From NCBI RefSeq assembly GCF_900099905.1, contig NZ_FNEE01000003.1, forward strand, positions 124,001 through 188,000: 64,000 bases of DNA. Reading direction: 5' to 3'. The translations under genes and the position numbers were made by a program. Positions 35,160-46,389 of the stretch are shown piece by piece (positions within the stretch are counted from its first letter, which is position 1; the number at the start of each line of letters is the position of its first letter). Source of the DNA: Mesorhizobium muleiense (GTDB taxonomy: Bacteria > Pseudomonadota > Alphaproteobacteria > Rhizobiales > Rhizobiaceae). The notes under the pieces were generated by a model, which was not told the DNA's origin, did not search any database, and saw nothing but the letters and a program-made list of their open reading frames with translations.

Positions 35160-35304
35160 GCCTTCTCCCCCGGTGGGAGAAGGTGGATCGGCGCGCAGCG
35201 CCGAGACGGAAGAGGGGTGCTGGACGGAATGCGGCGGTGCCAAGCTGGAGCACCCCTCATCCGCCCGAACTGTCGTTCGGCCACCTTCTCCCACGAGAAG
35301 GGAG
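35160..35304. repeat. Palindromic element, family C, copy 2
   Basis: CCTTCTCCCCCGGTGGGAGA at the left pairs with CCACCTTCTCCCACGAGAAG at the right. Between them are GAAGAGGGGTGCTGGACGGA and its partner GAGCACCCCTCATCC. It fills the convergent junction of rho and the thioredoxin-domain gene. Confidence 0.88.
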
Positions 35305-35325
35305 GGCCGTGCCGCATCCCCTCTC

Positions 35326-37344
35326 CTATCCGCGCCGCAACCGCCGCTCGAGTTCCTCGGCGTCCGTTATCACCGGCAAGCAGACCTGCCCGGTGCACAG
35401 CCAGGCGCCGTGCTCGGTCGTTGGCGGCAGAACGCCGCCTGGCAGCATCGGCAGGTTTGTCGCCGAACCGACCGGCACGATCGTGTCGATCCGGCGCGGG
35501 TCGGGATTTCGATTCGCCACCGGAACAAACCTTGGATTCTCAGGACTATCCACCAGCACCAGCTTCAACGGCTCGAGCGCCAAGGCACAGGCGTTGACGA
35601 TTCCCGCCTGGCCATAGGCCTGATGCACCGCCCGGCCGGCCGCGTGTTCGGCGACCTTCCAGGTTTTTTCCTGCAATTCGGGAGCGCCGGAAAGCGACGA
35701 CAACCGGACCATGGCCTCGATGATCTGGCTGGTGGCTGACGGAATGGCCTCGTCGGCATCGCCCCTGATGCGGATCGGCACGTCGCTGCTGTCCGACGCG
35801 GTCAGGTAGTAGCCGGTGCTGTTCTCATCGTGATGCCATTGGTCGAGCTGCGCAATGAATTGGCCGGCCAGCTCCGCATAAGTCGATGTGCCGGTGGCCT
35901 CGAATAGCGAGATCGCGGCGTTGGCCATGGCGCCGTAATCGCTCGCCAGCGCCGGAAACAGCTTCTTTGCGCCAAGCATCGAATGCGGCAGGCGGCCGTC
36001 TCGGCCAGCGCTGGCAATGGCAGCAAAGGCCTGTTCCGCCGCCTCGATCCAGTCGATCCGTTTCACGGCGCGCCCGGCTTCGGCGAGAGCCGCGATCACC
36101 AGGCCGTTCCAGTCGGTCAGGATTTTGCCGTCACGCCCGGGCCTGACGCGCTGCTCCCTGGTTGCCAGCAGTTTCTCTCTGAGTGGCATGAGCCGGTCGC
36201 GATCGGCGACGCTTTGTTTTTGCTGGGCCTCAGTCTGGTGGATGATTGGCTTGCCCTCCCAGCCATGCGGGCCGGAAAGCGTGAAGTAATGGAAAAACAA
36301 GGCTGATTCGTCGCCGAGAGCGGTTTCGATCTCATCCCTGCTCCAGGTGTAGAACAACCCCTCCTCGCCCTCGCTGTCGGCGTCCAGGCTGGCGGCGAAT
36401 GCACCGCCATCGACGCGCATCTCGCGCAACAGCCAGTAGACCGTGTCTTCGATTCGTATCCAGAACAATTCATTGCCGGTTGCCGCATAAGCCCAGTTGC
36501 ACAGCCGGATGAGCTGCGCGTTGTCGTAGAGCATCTTTTCGAAATGCGGCACCAGCCATTCGGCATCGGTCGAATAGCGGCTCAGGCCGCCGCCGACATG
36601 GTCATAGATGCCGCCTGCCAGCATCTTTTCGAGGCTGAGCAGGACAGCGTCGCGATGGGCTGTGGCGCCGTCGCGCAGCCAGGACAGCCACAGCGTCTGC
36701 ATGAACGGCGCATTGGGGAATTTGGGCGCGCCGCGCAGGCCGCCCAGATCCCTGTCGATCATGCCGTCGATGCCGTTGGCGAGCGTCGCGAGCGTGTCGC
36801 GGTCGAGCACCGCCTTGGCATGGCTGCCGGCCAGCCGCGCCTCGACATGCGTGGTCAGGCCGGCGGCGCTTTGGTTAACGCTTTCTTTCTTCTCCCGCCA
36901 CGCCTTGTCGACCGCCTCCAGCACCTGTACGAAGCCTGGGCGGCCGTAACGGGCTTCGCGCGGAAAATAGGTGCCGCCCCAGAAAGGTTTTCCGTCCGGT
37001 GTCAAAAACATGGTCAGCGGCCATCCGCCCTGCTCGCCCATCGCCGACAATGCCGCCATATAGATCTGGTCGATGTCCGGCCGCTCTTCGCGATCGACCT
37101 TGATATTGACGAACAGACGGTTCATGACGGCGGCGACGTCGCCGTTCTCAAAACTCTCGTGCGCCATGACATGGCACCAGTGGCAGGCGGCGTAGCCGAC
37201 CGAGAGCAGGATCGGCCGCTCGAGCGCCCTTGCTTCGGCGAGCGATGCCGGCGACCACGCCCGCCAATGCACCGGGTTGCCGCTGTGCTGCTGCAGATAG
37301 GGGCTGGCCTCTTCGGCAAGCAGGTTTTTCGCGGGCAACGTCAC
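35326..37344 (-). CDS. Thioredoxin-domain protein of the DUF255/YyaL family
   Basis: A protein of about 672 aa. The N-terminal thioredoxin-like DUF255 domain is plain: LLAEEASPYLQQHSGNPVHW and GYAACHWCHVMAHESFEN with its Cys-His-Trp-Cys motif. The rest is a six-hairpin glycosidase-like barrel (DADSEGEEGLFYTWSRDEI, TDWNGLVIAALAEAG). The family occurs in all domains (SPATA20 in humans), and its activity is not settled. The start is uncertain: GTG 37344 (VTLPAKNLLAEE) fits the family, whereas longer readings run into mnmE. Confidence 0.85.
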   Translation of the reverse strand: MTLPAKNLLAEEASPYLQQHSGNPVHWRAWSPASLAEARALERPILLSVGYAACHWCHVMAHESFENGDVAAVMNRLFVNIKVDREERPDIDQIYMAALSAMGEQGGWPLTMFLTPDGKPFWGGTYFPREARYGRPGFVQVLEAVDKAWREKKESVNQSAAGLTTHVEARLAGSHAKAVLDRDTLATLANGIDGMIDRDLGGLRGAPKFPNAPFMQTLWLSWLRDGATAHRDAVLLSLEKMLAGGIYDHVGGGLSRYSTDAEWLVPHFEKMLYDNAQLIRLCNWAYAATGNELFWIRIEDTVYWLLREMRVDGGAFAASLDADSEGEEGLFYTWSRDEIETALGDESALFFHYFTLSGPHGWEGKPIIHQTEAQQKQSVADRDRLMPLREKLLATREQRVRPGRDGKILTDWNGLVIAALAEAGRAVKRIDWIEAAEQAFAAIASAGRDGRLPHSMLGAKKLFPALASDYGAMANAAISLFEATGTSTYAELAGQFIAQLDQWHHDENSTGYYLTASDSSDVPIRIRGDADEAIPSATSQIIEAMVRLSSLSGAPELQEKTWKVAEHAAGRAVHQAYGQAGIVNACALALEPLKLVLVDSPENPRFVPVANRNPDPRRIDTIVPVGSATNLPMLPGGVLPPTTEHGAWLCTGQVCLPVITDAEELERRLRRG

Positions 37345-37408
37345 TGTCGATAACTCGGCAATCTGTTGGTGAACAAGCGAAGCTAGGGCGGTTGTGCTGG
37401 GTCGGCAA

Positions 37409-38731
37409 ATGATTTCAGGTAATTCCATTGTTGCCCTGTCGAGCGGCCGCCTGCCCGCCGGGGTCGCCGTGATCCGCATTTCCGGCCCGCAGAGTCGATT
37501 CGTCGTAGAAACGATTGCTGGTCCCAAGGTCAAGAACCGTGTTGCCGCCTATCGCCAGTTCAGGGCGCCGGACGGATCGGTGCTCGACAGCGGGCTGGTC
37601 GTTTTCTTTGCCGGCCCAAACAGCTTTACCGGCGAGGATGTCGCCGAATTCCACGTCCATGGCGGGCGGGCCGTGGTGGCGAAGATGCTGGAGGTGATCG
37701 CCGGCTTCGACGGCGTCAGACATGCCGAGCCGGGCGAGTTCACCCGCCGCGCCTTTCTCAATGGCAAGGTCGATCTGGTCGAGACCGAGGCGCTGGCCGA
37801 TCTCGTCAATGCCGAGACCGAGGCGCAGCGGCGCTTTGCCGTCCAGAATGCCGAAGGCGTGCAGAGCGAGCTCTACCTCGCCTGGCGCCGTCGGCTGATT
37901 CATGCGCGGGCGATGATCGAGGCAGAAATTGATTTTGCCGACGAAGACGATGTGCCCGGATCCGTTGCTGAGACGGTCTGGTCCGACGTCCGCGCGATGA
38001 TCTGCGAGATCGAGCGTCATGTCCAAGGCTTCCGGGCCGCCGAAATCATCCGTGACGGCTTTGAGGTCGTCATTCTTGGTGCGCCGAATGCCGGCAAATC
38101 GAGCCTGTTCAACGCTTTGGTCCGGCGCGATGCGGCGATCGTCACCGAGGAGCCCGGCACCACCCGCGATCTGCTCGAAGTGGTGCTGGATCTGGAGGGG
38201 ATGCGGGTAAGAGTGACGGATACCGCCGGCTTGCGTGAGACGCCCGGCAGGATCGAGGCGATCGGTATCGAAAGGGCGAGGAGCAAGGCCGGCACTGCCG
38301 ATCTGTTGCTGATGCTGGAGGATATGGCGGAGCCGGTGCCGATCGGCGCAATACCACCTGATGTCCCGGCCGTGAGGATCGGGACGAAGGCCGATTTGCT
38401 GCGGGATGAATCGCTTGTGGCGCGCTACGACGCGGTTATCTCGACCAAGGACGGCACCGGGTTGGCGGAATTGCTGGCCGAGATCGGCCGTCGCGCCACA
38501 GCGCAGGTCGGCCAGGCCGGCGATATCCTGCCGTCGCGGCTGCGGCACGTCGAACTGCTCAACGAGACGAAGCGCTTCCTGCTGGCGGCAGCGGCAGAGG
38601 ATGGACGCGGGCAGGAACTGCGGGCAGAGGAATTGCGGCTGGCGGCGGATCGGCTTGGCCGCATCGTTGGGGCGGTCGATGTCGAGGACATGCTCGACGT
38701 CATCTTTGCGCAGTTCTGCATCGGCAAATGA
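37409..38731 (+). CDS. mnmE: tRNA modification GTPase MnmE
   Basis: A 440-aa GTPase that, with MnmG, installs the (carboxymethyl)aminomethyl group on wobble uridine 34. The folate-binding N-domain starts GNSIVALSSGRLPAGVAVIR. The G-domain holds GAPNAGKSSLFNALV (G1), TTRDLLEV (G2) and DTAGLRE (G3). The C-terminal CIGK is the family catalytic tail. ATG 37409 was chosen over a GTG 15 nt upstream because it gives the standard N-terminus. Confidence 0.95.
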   Translation: MISGNSIVALSSGRLPAGVAVIRISGPQSRFVVETIAGPKVKNRVAAYRQFRAPDGSVLDSGLVVFFAGPNSFTGEDVAEFHVHGGRAVVAKMLEVIAGFDGVRHAEPGEFTRRAFLNGKVDLVETEALADLVNAETEAQRRFAVQNAEGVQSELYLAWRRRLIHARAMIEAEIDFADEDDVPGSVAETVWSDVRAMICEIERHVQGFRAAEIIRDGFEVVILGAPNAGKSSLFNALVRRDAAIVTEEPGTTRDLLEVVLDLEGMRVRVTDTAGLRETPGRIEAIGIERARSKAGTADLLLMLEDMAEPVPIGAIPPDVPAVRIGTKADLLRDESLVARYDAVISTKDGTGLAELLAEIGRRATAQVGQAGDILPSRLRHVELLNETKRFLLAAAAEDGRGQELRAEELRLAADRLGRIVGAVDVEDMLDVIFAQFCIGK

Positions 38732-38744
38732 CTCACGTGAAACA
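38729..38744. promoter_or_regulatory. parS-like site 1
   Basis: TGACTCACGTGAAACA overlaps the mnmE stop codon and matches the parS consensus TGTTTCACGTGAAACA at 14 of 16 positions. It is one of three sites within 100 nt. Confidence 0.75.
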
Positions 38745-38766
38745 TTGCGGGCCGGCCAGCTCTGGG

Positions 38767-38782
38767 TGATTCACGTGAAACA
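38767..38782. promoter_or_regulatory. parS site 2
   Basis: TGATTCACGTGAAACA matches parS at 15 of 16 positions. It lies between sites 1 and 3 in the mnmE-mnmG gap, close to the parAB genes. Confidence 0.85.
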
Positions 38783-38805
38783 CCACGCGATTAGCTCGAA
38801 GGCAT

Positions 38806-38821
38806 TGTTTCACGTGAAACG
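38806..38821. promoter_or_regulatory. parS site 3
   Basis: TGTTTCACGTGAAACG matches parS at 15 of 16 positions and contains the complete palindrome GTTTCACGTGAAAC. This is the best-matched site of the cluster. Confidence 0.9.
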
Positions 38822-38858
38822 ATCCACGGTCCCCGAGACGGGATCGAATTTCAGACTT

Positions 38859-39020
38859 AGCGCTGCCCCTCATTGCCCTGCCGGGCATTTCTCCCCGTAT
38901 AGTGACGGGGAGAAAGACACATCCGTCGACGGTTTCCCCAATCACCAGCGTTGCAAAAGACCCGTCGTTGCTGCGGCTAGCCCGCTTCTCCCCGTCACTA
39001 TACGGGGAGAAGGTGCCGGC
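38859..39020. repeat. Palindromic element, family B, copy 5
   Basis: The left end GCGCTGCCCCTCATTGCCCT and inner CTCCCCGTATAGTGACGGGG pair with CGTCACTATACGGGGAGAAG at the right. The core GACGGTTTCCCCAATCACCA and GCGTTGCA matches copies 2, 4 and 6. The right outer end (GGTGCCGGCTTGACACC) is degraded. It lies between the parS cluster and mnmG. Confidence 0.87.
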
Positions 39021-39078
39021 TTGACACCACGTCCTGACGGGGACATGTGTCGGTCAACCTGAAACTGGAACACTAAAA

Positions 39079-40953
39079 ATGACCGATCACTATGATGTGG
39101 TTGTGGTGGGCGGCGGCCATGCTGGTTGCGAGGCGGCCAGTGCTGCCGCGCGCGCTGGCGCGAAGACTGCCCTGGTGACGCTGCGCTTCGAGACAATCGG
39201 CGTCATGTCGTGCAATCCGGCGATCGGCGGCCTCGGCAAGGGCCATCTGGTCCGCGAGATCGACGCCATGGACGGGCTGATGGGGCGCGTCGCCGATGCG
39301 GCCGGCATCCAGTTCCGTCTGCTCAACCGCCGCAAGGGCCCGGCCGTTCGCGGGCCGCGGACGCAAGCCGACAGAAAACTCTATCGGCTCGCCATGCAAG
39401 CGGCGATTCGCGAACAGGCGGGCCTCGACGTGGTCGAGGGCGAGGTCCTGGATTTCGAAATCGCCAATGAGCGCCTGGCGGCGGTGCTGCTGGCGGATGG
39501 CCGCCGGCTTGGCTGCGGCGCCGTGGTGCTGACCACCGGCACTTTCCTGCGCGGGCTGATCCATATCGGCGAGAAGAAGATCGTTGCCGGCCGCATGAAC
39601 GAGCAGGCCAGCCTCGGCCTGTCGGCGACGATGAGCCGCGCCGGCTTCAAGCTCGGACGGCTGAAGACCGGCACGCCGCCGCGGTTGGACGGACGCACGA
39701 TCGATTGGGCGTCGCTGGAGAGCCAGGCGGCGGATGACGACCCGGTGCCGTTCTCGCTGATGACCGACCGCATCGACAATCCGCAGATCCATTGCGGCAT
39801 CACGCGCACAACTGGAGCGACGCACGAACTGATCCGCGCCAATCTGGGCCGTTCGGCGATGTATTCCGGATCGATCGAAGGGGTGGGACCGCGTTACTGC
39901 CCGTCGATCGAGGACAAGATCGTCAAGTTCGGCGACCGCGAAGGCCACCAGATCTTCCTCGAGCCGGAAGGGCTGGACGACGATACCGTCTACCCGAATG
40001 GCATTTCGACCTCGCTGCCCGAGGACGTGCAGCTCGACATTTTGAAGACCATCCCGGGTCTGGAACGTGCAACGATGCTGCAGCCCGGCTATGCCATCGA
40101 GTACGATCATGTCGATCCGCGCGAGCTCAAGCCGACGCTGGAAACCAAGCTGATCGCCGGTCTTTTCCTGGCCGGGCAGATCAACGGCACCACCGGTTAC
40201 GAGGAGGCGGGGGCGCAAGGGTTGTTGGCCGGCATCAACGCCGCGCGCCAAACGTCGGCAAGCGGCCAGATCGTGCTCAGCCGCACCGAGGCCTATATCG
40301 GGGTGATGGTCGACGACCTGACCAGCCGCGGCATCGCCGAACCGTATCGGATGTTCACTTCGCGGGCCGAGTTCCGGCTGTCGCTGCGGGCCGACAACGC
40401 CGATGAGCGGCTGACGCCGTTGGCGATGAAGCTCGGGATTGCCTCGCAGGAGCGGATGCAACGGTTTAGCGATATCGTGCAGAACCTTGAAAAGGCGAGG
40501 GACCTTGCGCTTGGCACGACCATGACCCCGAACGAAGCGGCGCGTCATGGGCTGGAGATCAACCGGGACGGGGTGCGCCGCTCGGCCTATGAATTGCTGG
40601 CCTATCCCGGCGTCGACGTCGCCTGGCTGGCCCGGATCGCCCCGCAGTTTGCGGGCATTGACAGCAAAACGGCAGAGCGCCTTGAAACGGAAGCGAAATA
40701 TTCCGTCTATCTCGACCGCCAGCAAGCCGACGTCACGCAGATCAGGCAAGAGGAGAGCCGATTGATCCCGGCGTCGCTCGACTTTGCTTCCGTTCCGGGC
40801 CTGTCCAACGAGCTGAAGCAAAAGATGCTGTCGCGCCAGCCGCGCTCGATCGCCGACGCACAGCGTATGGAAGGCATGACGCCGGCGGCACTGGCAATCA
40901 TTGTCGCGCATGTCCGCAACGCCGAGGCTGCCACGCGAAGGAATGTTGCGTGA
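39079..40953 (+). CDS. mnmG: tRNA uridine-5-carboxymethylaminomethyl modification enzyme MnmG
   Basis: A 624-aa FAD enzyme, partner of MnmE in modifying wobble uridine. The FAD site [18 protein letters not shown] is at the start. [33 protein letters not shown] and [20 protein letters not shown] are family signatures. The length is standard. The rsmG start codon GTG overlaps its TGA stop (40950-40953). Confidence 0.97.
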   Translation: MTDHYDVVVVGGGHAGCEAASAAARAGAKTALVTLRFETIGVMSCNPAIGGLGKGHLVREIDAMDGLMGRVADAAGIQFRLLNRRKGPAVRGPRTQADRKLYRLAMQAAIREQAGLDVVEGEVLDFEIANERLAAVLLADGRRLGCGAVVLTTGTFLRGLIHIGEKKIVAGRMNEQASLGLSATMSRAGFKLGRLKTGTPPRLDGRTIDWASLESQAADDDPVPFSLMTDRIDNPQIHCGITRTTGATHELIRANLGRSAMYSGSIEGVGPRYCPSIEDKIVKFGDREGHQIFLEPEGLDDDTVYPNGISTSLPEDVQLDILKTIPGLERATMLQPGYAIEYDHVDPRELKPTLETKLIAGLFLAGQINGTTGYEEAGAQGLLAGINAARQTSASGQIVLSRTEAYIGVMVDDLTSRGIAEPYRMFTSRAEFRLSLRADNADERLTPLAMKLGIASQERMQRFSDIVQNLEKARDLALGTTMTPNEAARHGLEINRDGVRRSAYELLAYPGVDVAWLARIAPQFAGIDSKTAERLETEAKYSVYLDRQQADVTQIRQEESRLIPASLDFASVPGLSNELKQKMLSRQPRSIADAQRMEGMTPAALAIIVAHVRNAEAATRRNVA

Positions 40954-41585
40954 GCGCTGCCTCATGGGCGGGCCTGCAATCGGCTGCCGGTCCGGTTTCA
41001 CGTGAAACATTCGAACGCCTGGTAGAGTTCGAGACGGTCTTTCAGAAATGGAACCGCCGGATAAACCTGGCGGCGCAGTCGACGCAGGGCGACGTCTGGC
41101 GCCGCCACATCCTCGACAGCGCGCAGCTGGCGCGAATCAAACCAGACGCGAAGCGCTGGCTCGATCTCGGCTCCGGTGGCGGTTTTCCCGGCCTGGTACT
41201 GGCGTTCCTGCTTGCCGAGCGCGACGGCGCCAGCATCGACCTGGTTGAAAGCAATCGGAAAAAGGCATCGTTCCTGCAAGCGGTCGTCGGCCAGTTCAAC
41301 CTGCCGGCCAGGGTCGTCGCGCGGCGCATCGACGACGCGTATGCGTTTGTTTCAACACCGCAAATCGTCACTGCCAGAGCGCTGGCGTCGCTTCCTAAGT
41401 TGCTCGAACTGTCGGCGCCGTGGCTGACGGCTGGCGCCTATGGCCTGTTCCACAAAGGCCGGGATTACCGCAGCGAGGTGGCAGAAAGCGCTCAACGATG
41501 GTCATTCGATCTGGTAGAACATGCCAGCGCGACCGACGCTCACGGCGTCATCCTCGAACTGTCTGATTTGCGCCAACTGACTTAG
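40950..41585 (+). CDS. rsmG: 16S rRNA (guanine(527)-N(7))-methyltransferase
   Basis: A 211-aa SAM-dependent enzyme methylating G527 of 16S r[20 protein letters not shown] is the SAM site, [12 protein letters not shown] precedes it, and [12 protein letters not shown] opens the domain. The start is GTG, overlapping the mnmG stop. Codons for Val-Ser-Arg-Glu-Thr coincide with a parS sequence (40994-41009). Confidence 0.94.
   Translation: MSAASWAGLQSAAGPVSRETFERLVEFETVFQKWNRRINLAAQSTQGDVWRRHILDSAQLARIKPDAKRWLDLGSGGGFPGLVLAFLLAERDGASIDLVESNRKKASFLQAVVGQFNLPARVVARRIDDAYAFVSTPQIVTARALASLPKLLELSAPWLTAGAYGLFHKGRDYRSEVAESAQRWSFDLVEHASATDAHGVILELSDLRQLT
40994..41009. promoter_or_regulatory. parS site 4, inside rsmG
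   Basis: GGTTTCACGTGAAACA matches parS at 15 of 16 positions. It is read as Val-Ser-Arg-Glu-Thr in the rsmG frame, so it serves as both coding and candidate ParB-binding sequence. Confidence 0.85.
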
Positions 41586-41600
41586 ATCGGCGACCTCGGC

Positions 41601-42422
<822 letters not shown>

Positions 42423-42457
42423 AAGCCGAATTGATACCGAAACGATCTGGACAGACG

Positions 42458-43345
42458 ATGAGCGAAGACCTTTCGAGAAAAAGACTGGGCCGGGGACTGG
42501 CGGCGCTGATCGGCGAAATCGATCGTCCGGCAGCAGTGGAAAAGCCGGGCATGAATGCCGACGGCAAGGTGCCGATCGAGTTCCTGAGCCCGAACCCAAA
42601 GAATCCACGCCGGCATTTCGGCGACGCCGACCTGACCGATCTTGCCCAGTCGATCCGCGAACATGGCGTGGTGCAGCCGGTGGTGGCGCGGCCATCGCCG
42701 ACGCAAGCTGGCCGCTACGAGATCATCGCCGGCGAGCGGCGCTGGCGCGCGGCGCAGCGCGCCGGGCTGAGCGAGATCCCGATCATCGTGCGCGATGTCA
42801 ACGATCGCACCGCGCTCGAGCTGGCGATCATCGAAAACGTCCAGCGCACCGACCTCAATCCGGTCGAGGAGGCGATGGGCTACCAGCAGCTGATCGACGA
42901 TCACGGCTACACCCAGGCCGATCTCGGCCAGGTGATCGGCAAGAGCCGCAGCCATGTCGCCAACACGCTGCGGCTGTTGAAGCTGCCGGACGTGATCCGT
43001 GACATGCTGGTCGACGGCGCGCTGTCGGCCGGCCATGCCCGTACATTGGTGACGGCGCAGGATCCGGCGGGCCTGGCCAAGCGCATCGTCGAGGACGGGC
43101 TTTCGGTGCGCCAGGCCGAAGCGCTGGCGCAGATGCCGGCGGGTGCGCCGACGGTGAAGCGACAGCCTGCAGCAGCACCGGCACAGAAGGATGTCGATAC
43201 CCTCGCGCTGGAGAAGCTGATGACCGGCACGCTCGGCATGTTCGTCACGATCGAGCACAACGAGCGCGGCGGCGTGATCAGCGTCGCCTATCGGACGCTG
43301 GAGCAGCTCGACGAGCTTTGCCGGCGGCTGAAGAACGAGGGGTGA
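42458..43345 (+). CDS. parB: Chromosome partitioning protein ParB
   Basis: A 295-aa CTP-dependent clamp that loads at parS. The N-terminal KRLGRGLAALIGE, the CTP-binding region with YEIIAGERRWRAAQRAG and ENVQRTDLNPVEEA, and the helix-turn-helix TQADLGQVIGKSRSHVANTL are all visible. The C-terminal dimerisation domain is present (ITIEHNERGGVISVAY-like segment). Start ATG 42458. Confidence 0.95.
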   Translation: MSEDLSRKRLGRGLAALIGEIDRPAAVEKPGMNADGKVPIEFLSPNPKNPRRHFGDADLTDLAQSIREHGVVQPVVARPSPTQAGRYEIIAGERRWRAAQRAGLSEIPIIVRDVNDRTALELAIIENVQRTDLNPVEEAMGYQQLIDDHGYTQADLGQVIGKSRSHVANTLRLLKLPDVIRDMLVDGALSAGHARTLVTAQDPAGLAKRIVEDGLSVRQAEALAQMPAGAPTVKRQPAAAPAQKDVDTLALEKLMTGTLGMFVTIEHNERGGVISVAYRTLEQLDELCRRLKNEG

Positions 43346-43412
43346 TTAGCCGGCAAAGTGTACCGGGAATCTGCTTCGAGGGCAAGCGCCCTAAGATCCT
43401 ACCTGCTCCAAC

Positions 43413-43594
43413 GTTTGCGCCGCCCCTCACCTGCCTGCCGGCATCCTCTCCCGGTATAGTGACGGGGAGAGGGGGCTGTCATCGACGGCTTCGCCAATCA
43501 CCAACGTTGCAGAAAAAGTGCCGAGGCTGCGGTCAGCTTCTTTCGCCCCGTTTACGGGGAGAACTGCCCGGCAGGGCAATGAGGGGCGGCGCCG
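43413..43594. repeat. Palindromic element, family B, copy 6
   Basis: GCGCCGCCCCTCACCTGCCT at the left pairs with GCAGGGCAATGAGGGGCGGC at the right. The core GACGGCTTCGCCAATCACCA and ACGTTGCAG is well preserved. It lies in the convergent junction of parB and holA. Confidence 0.9.
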
Positions 43595-43642
43595 ACCAGG
43601 AAATAGCTTGCTCCGCCAAGCGGAGCCCTCTCCTCAAAAAAA

Positions 43643-44686
43643 TTACCTTTGCCCCAGTCTTGCGCTCTCCACGGCGATGCCGAGCAGCGCCTGTCGGGCC
43701 AGCGCGACCGCGAGGTCCGGCCGGCGGCGGGTCTGCAGGACCGCCGTCTGCAGGCGGTTGAGCGCGCGGGCGAGCGCCTGGCTGCTCCAGCGTTCGAGGG
43801 CTTTTTCGACCAGCTTGCGCCGCGTGAAAAAAACCGGCGGGCGCGCCGCGGCAACCACCGAAGCGGCGTTGCGGCCGCCGGCGTCCATCAGGCCGCGCAT
43901 TGCCTGGATCGCCTGCAGCTGCCGCATCGCCGACGACAGCACCAGAAAAGCCTGGCCGCCGGACTGGCAGTGACGGGTGAAGGCTATGTCGAAGTCACCG
44001 ACCTTACCGTCGAGCAAGGCATCGACGGCGTCATCGAAGGACAGGCCAGAGACGTCGCCCGACGTCGCCTTGACGTCATCGAGGCCGATTTCGCTCTGGC
44101 CGTGGGCATAGAGCACCAGCTTTTCGATCTCGCCGCGCGAGGCCAGCCGGTCACCACCGAGGTTGCGGCGCAGCGCCTGGCGGGCTTCCAGCGTCATCGA
44201 CATGCCGGCCTTGCGCAATTCGTCGTCGATGACCGTATCGATGTCCCGCGCCTCGTCGGCGTAGCACGGCAGCGCCATGGCAATGTCCGCCGCCTCGACA
44301 ATGGCGCGCAGCCCGACGCCCTTCTTCAGGTCGCCGGCCTCGATCAGGATGATGGCGTCACGCGGCGGCTCCGCGGTCAGCGCCTTGACGTCGTCGGCAA
44401 GCGCCTTCTGGCCGGACGCATTGCGCACCCAGAGCAGGCGCCGGTCCGAAAACATCGGCACGGTTCGGGCCTCATCGAGCAGGCGGCCCTCGTCGCGATC
44501 GACTTCCGACCCGTCCAGCCTGACCACAGAGAACGGATCGTCGAGCGGCAGGCCGGTCTTGCCGGCAAAGGCGCGGGCGCGCTCGGCGACCAGCCCGCGG
44601 TCGGGCCCGTAGAGCAGGACGATCGAGACACGCGGGTCCGGCCGCGCCAACCACGAATCGACCTCGTAACCTTTCTTCTGTGCCAT
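43643..44686 (-). CDS. holA: DNA polymerase III delta subunit
   Basis: A 347-aa clamp-loader subunit that opens the beta clamp. YGPDRGLVAERARAFAG, DPFSVVRLDGSEVDRDEGRL and RRNLGGDRLASRGEIEKLVL are typical. It converges on parB, the usual arrangement in Rhizobiales, where lptE and leuS normally lie upstream of it. Here no leuS or lptE follows, and a family C palindromic element begins 52 nt upstream of its start. Confidence 0.92.
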   Translation of the reverse strand: MAQKKGYEVDSWLARPDPRVSIVLLYGPDRGLVAERARAFAGKTGLPLDDPFSVVRLDGSEVDRDEGRLLDEARTVPMFSDRRLLWVRNASGQKALADDVKALTAEPPRDAIILIEAGDLKKGVGLRAIVEAADIAMALPCYADEARDIDTVIDDELRKAGMSMTLEARQALRRNLGGDRLASRGEIEKLVLYAHGQSEIGLDDVKATSGDVSGLSFDDAVDALLDGKVGDFDIAFTRHCQSGGQAFLVLSSAMRQLQAIQAMRGLMDAGGRNAASVVAAARPPVFFTRRKLVEKALERWSSQALARALNRLQTAVLQTRRRPDLAVALARQALLGIAVESARLGQR

Positions 44687-44737
44687 GGGCTATGGGTTAG
44701 CATGATGCGGGCGCGGGGTGAACGGTGGTCGCCCCTT

Positions 44738-44918
44738 TCCTTCTCCCCTTGTGGGGCCCGAAGGGCGGGCGAGGCCCGAGATTCGCCCCGGGGGGTGGAT
44801 TGGCGCGCAGCGCCAAGACGGGAGAGGGGTGTTGGACGGAGTGCCGTCGGTGCCAGGCTGGAACACCCCTCATCCGACCGATTCGCGGCCACCTTCTCCC
44901 ACAAGGGGAGAAGGAAAG
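44738..44918. repeat. Palindromic element, family C, copy 3
   Basis: CCTTCTCCCCTTGTGGGGCC at the left pairs with CTTCTCCCACAAGGGGAGAA at the right. TTGGCGCGCAGCGCCAAGA and GAGAGGGGTGTTGG match copy 1 in reverse. An extra stretch (GAAGGGCGGGCGAGGCCCGA) enlarges the left half. This is the only full element in a divergent gap in the window. Confidence 0.88.
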
Positions 44919-44971
44919 GCCGCCGCGCGTAGCCTCAATCCGACGCATTGTCCAATCTGGCGGGAAACCCG

Positions 44972-44995
44972 GCGCAATCATGCGCCAAATTGCGC
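44972..44995. promoter_or_regulatory. Candidate operator upstream of the bkd operon
   Basis: GCGCAAT (44972-44978) pairs with ATTGCGC (44989-44995) across 10 nt. bkd operons are usually controlled by an Lrp-type regulator; no such gene is adjacent, so the link is inference. Confidence 0.3.
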
Positions 44996-45136
44996 GCAGA
45001 GCCGGAAGATCGACAAGAAATTTCGCTGACATATCTTCATCCTGACAGGTGCTGCTGGCGGCGCGGTGGTTGGCCGGAAGCCTTGCCCGACGAATTGGCA
45101 CTGGCCTGCCGGTGTGCAAGTATCTTGGCCGGGTAA

Positions 45137-46387
<1,251 letters not shown>

Positions 46388-46389
46388 CC

